A DNA stretch of 64,000 bases from Pseudomonas alcaliphila JAB1. Lineage in GTDB: Bacteria; Pseudomonadota; Gammaproteobacteria; Pseudomonadales; Pseudomonadaceae. Made by a program: the position numbers and the translations under genes. Under the pieces are notes generated by a model that was given only the letters and a program-made list of their open reading frames with translations, was not told where the DNA came from and made no database searches. Below, in pieces: positions 58,840 through 64,000 of the stretch (positions are counted from its first letter, which is position 1; each line of letters begins with the position of its first letter). The stretch lies in the NCBI RefSeq assembly GCF_001941865.1, contig NZ_CP016162.1:2108001-2172000 (forward strand), read 5' to 3'.

Positions 58840-59391
58840 GTGATACGTGTTTTTGATGTTGCTCTGTCCTTACTGGGGTTGTTCTTTGGCTTTCCGGTAT
58901 TGGTTTTGATCTATGTTCTTGGCTTGTTGGATACAGGCGCGCCCCTGTTTCGTCAGACGCGTGTGGGGCGTGGCAAGCGGCCGTTTACGTTAGTCAAGTT
59001 TCGAACGATGGCGGTTGATACGGCATCTGTGGCAAGCCACTTGGCCTCCAGTGCTTCGATCACGCGCTTGGGAGCTTTTCTGCGCAAGACCAAGTTGGAC
59101 GAGCTACCGCAGCTCTGGAATGTGCTCAGGGGGGAAATGAGTCTGGTTGGGCCTCGGCCTAATCTGTTCAATCAGGAAGAGCTGATCGCCGAGCGGGACT
59201 TACGCGCTGTGTATGATGTTCGTCCTGGCATTACGGGGCTGGCCCAAGTGCAGGGGATCGATATGTCTACGCCGGCTTTGCTTGCCGAGACTGATCAGAA
59301 GATGATCCGTTCAATGTCGACCTCTCTCTATTTCAGCCTGATTCTGCAAACAGCCTTGGGAAAAGGTGCTGGCGACCGAGTGGTACATTGA
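58840..59391 (+). CDS. PglC-like monotopic phosphoglycosyltransferase
   Basis: A 183-residue protein of the small bacterial sugar-transferase group. One N-terminal re-entrant membrane helix (residues ~5-27) precedes GAPLFRQTRVGRGKRPFTLV and KFRTM, with TRLGAFLRKTKLDELPQLWN and MSLVGPRPN, the P-type active site. It would move the first sugar phosphate (probably QuiNAc or FucNAc) from UDP to undecaprenyl phosphate. The start is GTG at 58,840 after AGAGG. Confidence 0.9.
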   Translation: MIRVFDVALSLLGLFFGFPVLVLIYVLGLLDTGAPLFRQTRVGRGKRPFTLVKFRTMAVDTASVASHLASSASITRLGAFLRKTKLDELPQLWNVLRGEMSLVGPRPNLFNQEELIAERDLRAVYDVRPGITGLAQVQGIDMSTPALLAETDQKMIRSMSTSLYFSLILQTALGKGAGDRVVH

Positions 59392-59487
59392 GCCTGGCGT
59401 GTTTTGTTGCGGCGTAGGGGGGATGTTGGACGTGTCTGAAGCAGGCAGCTCCATTTGAATGGTAACGAGGCATCCAGAGGGATGAAG

Positions 59488-61473
59488 ATGAACGGTTTGC
59501 GCCAGTTTCTGGTGAGTTTGCCCAGGCGTCAGAAGCGCTTGTTGCAGTTATTGGCCGATACCATCCTCGTCTGGGTTGCGCTTTGGCTGTCGTTTGCCGT
59601 TCGTTTGGGGGCAATCGATGCGGCCAAGCCCTTTTCTGGGCATGGCTGGTTGTTCATTGTCGCTCCGTTGATTGCGCTGCCTATTTTTATCAGGCTGGGC
59701 ATGTATCGGGCAGTTATGCGTTACGTGGGTAGTGATGCTCTCATTACTATTGCCAAAGCCGTATCCCTCTCGGCGCTGGTGTTGGCGCTTGCCGTTTACT
59801 GGTACAGGGGCCCCACGGCGGTTGTGCCGCGCTCTATGGTTTTCAACTACTGGTGGCTCAGTCTGTTGTTATTGGGCGGTCTGCGTCTTGGGATGCGCCA
59901 ATTCTTTACTGGTGATTGGCTTGAGCCTGTTGCCCGACAACGTGACGCTGCAGCAGGCACATCCCGGGTTGCTATTTACGGAGCTGGAACGGCGGGTAAT
60001 CAGTTGGTCGCCGCTTTGCGTTTGGGGCGTGCGATGCGGGCGGTAGCATTCGTGGACGACGATGCTGGAGTTGCCAATCGGGTTATTGCCGGGCTGCGAG
60101 TTTATACACCCAAGCATATTCAGCAGATGATCGACGAGACGGGGGCTGACGAGATTCTTCTTGCGATGCCGTCTATTTCTCGAGCGCGACGTCGCGAGAT
60201 CCTCGATGCGTTAGAGCCTTATGCATTGCATGTTCGCAGCGTGCCAGGGTTCACCGACCTGGCCAGCGGGCGGGTGAAGGTTGAGGACATCCAGGAGGTG
60301 GATATCGCCGACCTTCTCGGGCGCGACGCCGTACCGCCTCGGCAAGATCTGTTCGAGCGCTGCATCAAGAATCAGGTCGTGCTGGTAACCGGCGCTGGTG
60401 GCTCCATCGGTTCTGAGCTGTGTCGGCAGATCCTGGCGAGTGGTGCTCGAACCTTGCTACTTTTCGAGCACAGCGAATTCAATCTCTACAGTATCCATGG
60501 CGAATTGCAGCAGCGAATCGAGCGGGAGTCGCTGCCGATCAAGCTGGTGCCGATTCTCGGGTCTATCCGTAATTTCGAGCGTTTGTTCGACATTCTGCAG
60601 ACCTGGCGAGTCAATACCGTTTATCACGCCGCTGCGTACAAGCATGTGCCGATGGTCGAGCATAACGTTGCCGAGGGCGTGCTCAACAACCTGGTCGGTA
60701 CGCTCAATGCTGCGCAGGCGTCGATCAAGGCAGGTGTTGCCAATTTCGTTTTGATTTCTACCGACAAGGCGGTGCGGCCTACCAATGTGATGGGTAGCAC
60801 CAAGCGCTTGGCTGAGATGGTGCTGCAGGCGCTGAGTCGTGAGTCTGCGCCGTTGCTGTTTGGTGATGACTCAGGCGTTCATCACGTTAACAAGACCCGT
60901 TTTACCATGGTGCGTTTTGGCAATGTGCTGGGCTCTTCCGGGTCGGTGATTCCGTTGTTCAGGGAGCAGATCAAGCAGGGTGGGCCGGTTACGGTGACGC
61001 ATCCGAACATCACCCGCTATTTCATGACGATCCCCGAGGCGGCGCAGCTGGTCATTCAGGCCGGTTCGTTGGGGCAGGGCGGTGATGTGTTCGTGCTGGA
61101 TATGGGGGAGCCGGTCAAGATTGCCGACCTTGCGGAGAAGATGATTCGTTTGTCCGGCCTGACTGTGCGTGATGAGCGTACTCCGCATGGCGATATCGGT
61201 ATCGAGTTCACCGGGTTGCGTCCGGGTGAGAAGCTCTATGAGGAGCTGCTGATCGGCGAGGATGTGAAGCCTACGGAGCATCCGATGATCATGCGCGCAG
61301 AAGAGGACATGTTGCCCTGGGACGAGCTCAAGGGTCGCTTGCAGGCGCTACTGGTTGCGGTCAGTGAGGATGATTACGCTCGCGTACGTATGCTGCTGCG
61401 CGAAACGGTGCATGGTTATGTGCCGGAAGGTGAGATCGTTGACTGGATTCATCTCAGAAACCGGGAGCGTTGA
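59488..61473 (+). CDS. wbpM: WbpM-type UDP-GlcNAc 4,6-dehydratase
   Basis: A 661-residue membrane enzyme of the long FlaA1/WbpM family. Four N-terminal transmembrane helices (residues ~18-130) lead to a first Rossmann part (VAIYGAGTAGNQLVAAL) and the catalytic SDR domain with VTGAGGSIGSELCRQ near residue 300. The usual Tyr is replaced by Met in RPTNVMGSTKRLAE, as known for this family. It begins UDP-QuiNAc/FucNAc synthesis. The ATG at 59,488 is chosen because AGAGGG lies seven bases upstream. Confidence 0.93.
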   Translation: MNGLRQFLVSLPRRQKRLLQLLADTILVWVALWLSFAVRLGAIDAAKPFSGHGWLFIVAPLIALPIFIRLGMYRAVMRYVGSDALITIAKAVSLSALVLALAVYWYRGPTAVVPRSMVFNYWWLSLLLLGGLRLGMRQFFTGDWLEPVARQRDAAAGTSRVAIYGAGTAGNQLVAALRLGRAMRAVAFVDDDAGVANRVIAGLRVYTPKHIQQMIDETGADEILLAMPSISRARRREILDALEPYALHVRSVPGFTDLASGRVKVEDIQEVDIADLLGRDAVPPRQDLFERCIKNQVVLVTGAGGSIGSELCRQILASGARTLLLFEHSEFNLYSIHGELQQRIERESLPIKLVPILGSIRNFERLFDILQTWRVNTVYHAAAYKHVPMVEHNVAEGVLNNLVGTLNAAQASIKAGVANFVLISTDKAVRPTNVMGSTKRLAEMVLQALSRESAPLLFGDDSGVHHVNKTRFTMVRFGNVLGSSGSVIPLFREQIKQGGPVTVTHPNITRYFMTIPEAAQLVIQAGSLGQGGDVFVLDMGEPVKIADLAEKMIRLSGLTVRDERTPHGDIGIEFTGLRPGEKLYEELLIGEDVKPTEHPMIMRAEEDMLPWDELKGRLQALLVAVSEDDYARVRMLLRETVHGYVPEGEIVDWIHLRNRER

Positions 61474-61567
61474 GGCTGTGGTTTGACAGCTGGAAGATAG
61501 CGTCTAGGTTGACTCTAGTGGGGTTTGAAACCTCACTGGGATCTACTTACGACAAAGGAATGCAATC

Positions 61568-61891
61568 ATGCAAAAACTCGGTCTATCTTCCCTTCTGTTC
61601 GCTGTTCTCGCTTCCTTCTCTCTGGCTGCCGCTGCAGCTGAAACCCCAAAAACCGAAAGCGCCAAACCGGCTGCCGTGCAGGTGGCGCAGGTTGCCGTGG
61701 TCAATCTGAATACCGCCGATGCTGCAACACTGCAGCGTGAGCTGGCCGGGATTGGTGCGACCAAGGCGCAGGCGATTGTGGCTTACCGGGAGGAGCACGG
61801 TAATTTCGCCTCGGTCGACGAGTTGTTGGAGGTGAAAGGTATCGGCGAGGCGACGCTGGAGAAGAATCGCGACAAGCTGAGTATTAACTGA
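61568..61891 (+). CDS. ComEA-like helix-hairpin-helix protein
   Basis: A 107-residue protein. A signal peptide (residues 1-24) is followed by a short linker and two helix-hairpin-helix motifs (VNLNTADAATLQRELAGIG and SVDELLEVKGIGEATLEKNR). ComEA binds DNA during natural uptake, and small homologues of this type are encoded after wbpM in pseudomonads. Whether this one serves transformation is unknown. AAGGA precedes the start. Confidence 0.9.
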   Translation: MQKLGLSSLLFAVLASFSLAAAAAETPKTESAKPAAVQVAQVAVVNLNTADAATLQRELAGIGATKAQAIVAYREEHGNFASVDELLEVKGIGEATLEKNRDKLSIN

Positions 61892-61913
61892 CGCCTGGCG
61901 GCGTTGTTGTCTG

Positions 61914-61938
61914 GGCCGGTCTTTTGACCGGCCTTTTT
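61914..61938 (+). terminator. Rho-independent terminator of the comEA-like gene
   Basis: A perfect GGCCGGTC/GACCGGCC stem with a TTTT loop and a TTTTT tail, 22 bases after the stop codon. Confidence 0.93.
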
Positions 61939-62047
61939 CGTTTTTGCAGGGCGGTGGTTTTGTGTGAGGGGATTGGTTATCGGGGAATGGCCGCTATTCG
62001 CCGCGGGGCGCGGCTCCTACAGGTGTGGTGGTCTCTTTCAGGGAGAT

Positions 62048-62295
62048 GAATAACCTGAGACTTAGTTCCTGGTGAGAGTCTGCCGAAAACGAAAAAGCCC
62101 CGGTATGAACCGAGGCTTTGAAATTGGCTCCGCGACCTGGACTCGACAGCGCAGCTGAACGCGCTTCAGCGCGGCCCCGAAGGGGTGAGCGAAGCGAATA
62201 ACCTGGGACGCAGTCCCTGGTGAGAGTCTGCCGAAAACGAAAAAGCCCCGGTATGAACCGAGGCTTTTGAATTTGGCTCCGCGACCTGGACTCGA
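62048..62295. repeat. ~100-bp direct repeat carrying the tRNA-Asn 3' end and terminator
   Basis: Copy A (62,048-62,146) and copy B (62,196-62,295) agree almost fully. Each holds a GAATAACCTG start, the tRNA terminator hairpin and the 22 bases that form the 3' end of tRNA-Asn (TGGCTCCGCGACCTGGACTC plus GA). Copy B is joined to the complete tRNA gene; in copy A the tRNA stops after GACTCGA. The 49 bases between them contain GC-rich palindromes. Sequence left of copy A is a REP-like piece near 61,998-62,022. Confidence 0.88.
62240..62268 (-). terminator. Terminator of tRNA-Asn
   Basis: On the minus strand a GCCTCGG/CCGGGGC stem with a six-base loop is followed by TTTTT, just after the tRNA 3' end. 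A second copy lies at about 62,093-62,119. Confidence 0.85.
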
Positions 62296-62349
62296 ACCAG
62301 GGACCCAATGATTAACAGTCATTTGCTCTACCGACTGAGCTATCGCGGA
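62274..62349 (-). tRNA. tRNA-Asn (anticodon GTT)
   Basis: A 76-base gene on the minus strand. The acceptor stem TCCGCGA pairs with TCGCGGA, the anticodon loop reads CTGTTAA with GTT, the T-arm has GGTTCGAGTCC, and the 3' CCA is encoded. It lies between the comEA-like and aminotransferase genes, a place known for tRNA-Asn in pseudomonads. Confidence 0.96.
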
Positions 62350-62439
62350 ACAACGGCGCGTATGTTACTGATTAAAAAAGAGAAGTCAACACTTTGCCGC
62401 GATATCTACGTGGTTAGAATTCGGGGTTTTCAGCGATAG

Positions 62440-62630
62440 TGTTGTGGGAGGGGCTTTAGCCGCGACGGCTGCCAGCCCGGGACGGACCGCGGCTGAAGCA
62501 GAATGTCTCCCAGTCGTTCCAAGGCCAGCGATGCCTGGGTATTGGTGTAGGAGCCCCGCCCCGAGGCGAAGCTTTGGCTTTTGCGGTGCTCTGTCGAACG
62601 ATTCGCGGCTGAAGCCGCTCCTACAGTGAC
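62440..62630. repeat. REP-like cluster between tRNA-Asn and the aminotransferase
   Basis: Palindrome halves GGGAGGGGCTTTAGCCGCGA, GTAGGAGCCCCGCCCCGAGG and GCGGCTGAAGCCGCTCCTAC lie in this 337-base gap. No gene is seen; a weak terminator-like hairpin (AAAAACGC/GCGTTTTT) at 62,642-62,671 may end the aminotransferase transcript. Confidence 0.65.
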
Positions 62631-62686
62631 TGTTGGCGCATACAAAAACGCCGGCTTATGGGCGCGTTTTTGTTTATCGCAGAGGC

Positions 62687-63883
62687 TTACAGCACGGCGT
62701 GGATCGCACGGGTGACGCTGTCCAGGTTGCCCTTGTTCAGCGCGGCGACGCAGATGCGGCCAGTACCGACGGCGTAGATGCCGAACTCTTCCTTCAGGCG
62801 TTCCACTTGCTCCACGGTGAGGCCGGAGTAGGAGAACATGCCGCGTTGCTCGGCGACGAAGCCGAAGTCACGTTTGGCGCCCAGTGCAGTCAGTTGCTCG
62901 ACCATGGCCAGGCGCATGCTGCGGATGCGGTCGCGCATTTCGCCCAGCTCGGCTTCCCACATGGCGCGCAGCTCAGGGCTGTTGAGCACGCTGGCGACCA
63001 CGGTGGCGCCGTGGGTAGGCGGGTTGGAGTAGTTGGTGCGGATCACGCGCTTGAGCTGCGACAGCACGCGGGTCGACTCTTCGCGGCTGGCGGTGACCAG
63101 CGACAGGGCGCCGACGCGCTCGCCGTACAGCGAGAACGACTTGGAGAAGGAGCTGGAGACGAAGAATTCCAGGCCTGACTCGGCGAACAGACGCACGGCT
63201 TCGGCGTCTTGCTCGATGCCGTCGCCAAAGCCCTGGTAGGCGATATCGAGGAAAGGCACGTGCTCACGCTCGCGCAGCACGTCCAGCACGGCTTTCCAGT
63301 CTTCCAGCTGCAGGTCGACGCCTGTCGGGTTGTGGCAGCAGGCGTGCAGCACGACGATGGAGCGGGCCGGCAGGTTGCGCAGGTCTTCGAGCATGCCGCC
63401 ACGGTTCACGCCGTTGCTGAACGGATCGTAGTAGCGGTAGTTCTGCACGGGGAAGCCGGCGGTCTCGAACAGGGCGCGGTGGTTTTCCCAGCTCGGGTCG
63501 CTGATCGCCACGGTGGCGTCCGGCAGCAGGCGCTTGAGGAAGTCGGCACCGATCTTCAGCGCGCCGGTACCGCCCAGGGCCTGGGTGGTGATCACGCGGC
63601 CGGCTTCGATCAGGGCTGCGCCCTTGCCGAACAGCAGTTCCTGTACGGCCTTGTCGTAGGCGGCGATGCCTTCGATCGGCAGGTAGCCACGCGGTGCGTG
63701 GGCCTCGATACGTGCCTTTTCGGCTTCTGCGACGGCGCGCAGCAGCGGAATCCGTCCCTCCTCGTTGTAGTAGACGCCCACGCCAAGGTTGACCTTGGTG
63801 GTGCGGGTGTCGGCGTTGAATGCTTCGTTGAGGCCCAGGATGGGATCGCGCGGAGCCATTTCGACGGCAGAGAAGAGACTCAT
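62687..63883 (-). CDS. tyrB: Aromatic amino acid aminotransferase
   Basis: A 398-residue class Ia aminotransferase. The PLP Lys is in SSSFSKSFSLYGERVGAL, and TTQALGGTGALKIGADFL, HACCHNPTGVDL and the final GRICVAALNKGN are typical of AspC/TyrB. The position after wbpM/tRNA-Asn suggests the aromatic (TyrB-like) type; aspartate use is also possible. The start at 63,883 gives the standard N-terminus SLFSAVEMAPRDPILGL. Confidence 0.9.
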   Translation of the reverse strand: MSLFSAVEMAPRDPILGLNEAFNADTRTTKVNLGVGVYYNEEGRIPLLRAVAEAEKARIEAHAPRGYLPIEGIAAYDKAVQELLFGKGAALIEAGRVITTQALGGTGALKIGADFLKRLLPDATVAISDPSWENHRALFETAGFPVQNYRYYDPFSNGVNRGGMLEDLRNLPARSIVVLHACCHNPTGVDLQLEDWKAVLDVLREREHVPFLDIAYQGFGDGIEQDAEAVRLFAESGLEFFVSSSFSKSFSLYGERVGALSLVTASREESTRVLSQLKRVIRTNYSNPPTHGATVVASVLNSPELRAMWEAELGEMRDRIRSMRLAMVEQLTALGAKRDFGFVAEQRGMFSYSGLTVEQVERLKEEFGIYAVGTGRICVAALNKGNLDSVTRAIHAVL

Positions 63884-64000
63884 GATGGGTGCGGCAACTC
63901 GAGTGAGGGGTGGGTGGCCAGGCGTCCCCGACAAAAGCGCTAGGGGGCGCGTAAACGGGGCGTTAGTATAACGACCCTGAATCCAGGGGGCGACAGCGCA

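Noticed and set aside
63884..64000. SOS box expected before a divergent uvrB gene
   Set aside because: No CTGT-N8-ACAG pattern is visible in the last 117 bases, and uvrB itself lies outside the window.

Overview
The window is a high-GC chromosomal segment of a Pseudomonas-type gammaproteobacterium. Family assignments and gene order, compared from memory with P. aeruginosa, point to this genus: cyaB and trkH neighbours, a cpxRPA-type operon, gyrA-serC-pheA-hisC-tyrA/aroA-cmk-rpsA-ihfB, then an O-antigen locus ending in wbpM, a ComEA-like gene, tRNA-Asn and an aromatic aminotransferase. The species cannot be fixed from sequence alone. Short REP-like palindromes (GTAGGAGC...GCTCCTAC type) fill many intergenic gaps.

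Positions 1-18,400 hold envelope, signalling and transport genes. These are a truncated diguanylate cyclase, a MarR regulator, a FimV-like LysM protein, a PlpD-type patatin autotransporter, a Rdx/SelW-like protein, an EamA transporter with a CsaA-like protein, two AraC regulators, an LpxH-like phosphoesterase coupled to a GT4 glycosyltransferase, a CyaB-type adenylate cyclase with upstream HD and DUF962 genes, and two tandem TrkH potassium transporters. Positions 18,400-24,600 hold a 103-bp tandem repeat array, a nitroreductase, the Cpx-type envelope stress operon with a CpxR box and a MITE-like insertion, a YciI protein, an RNase AM-like PHP protein and YciO.

Positions 24,700-35,400 carry housekeeping genes: trpS, scpA-scpB, rluB, a GAF-GGDEF protein, the yciK-mupP-ubiG cluster, and divergent mtaD and mtnA for methylthioadenosine salvage. 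Positions 35,880-48,260 carry gyrA and the aromatic/histidine amino acid supra-operon (serC, pheA, hisC, fused tyrA-aroA), cmk, rpsA and ihfB. A small DUF559 nuclease gene bracketed by inverted repeats sits between pheA and hisC.

Positions 48,480-61,470 are the O-antigen locus, and the most variable part of the window. It opens with a chimeric ORF: the first ~88 codons of an MBL-fold hydrolase joined to the C-terminal two thirds of rmlB. Then follow rmlA, a FdtA-type ketoisomerase, a GNAT acetyltransferase and a FdtB-type aminotransferase (a dTDP-3-acetamido-3,6-dideoxyhexose module), a Wzx flippase and a GT2 transferase, all of falling GC content. Next come an IS5-family element, two more glycosyltransferases, and the epimerase/PglC-like transferase/WbpM trio that makes and transfers a UDP-QuiNAc/FucNAc-type first sugar. 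No Wzy polymerase or Wzz regulator is visible. After wbpM come comEA, a tRNA-Asn gene whose 3' end and terminator are duplicated nearby, and an aromatic aminotransferase.
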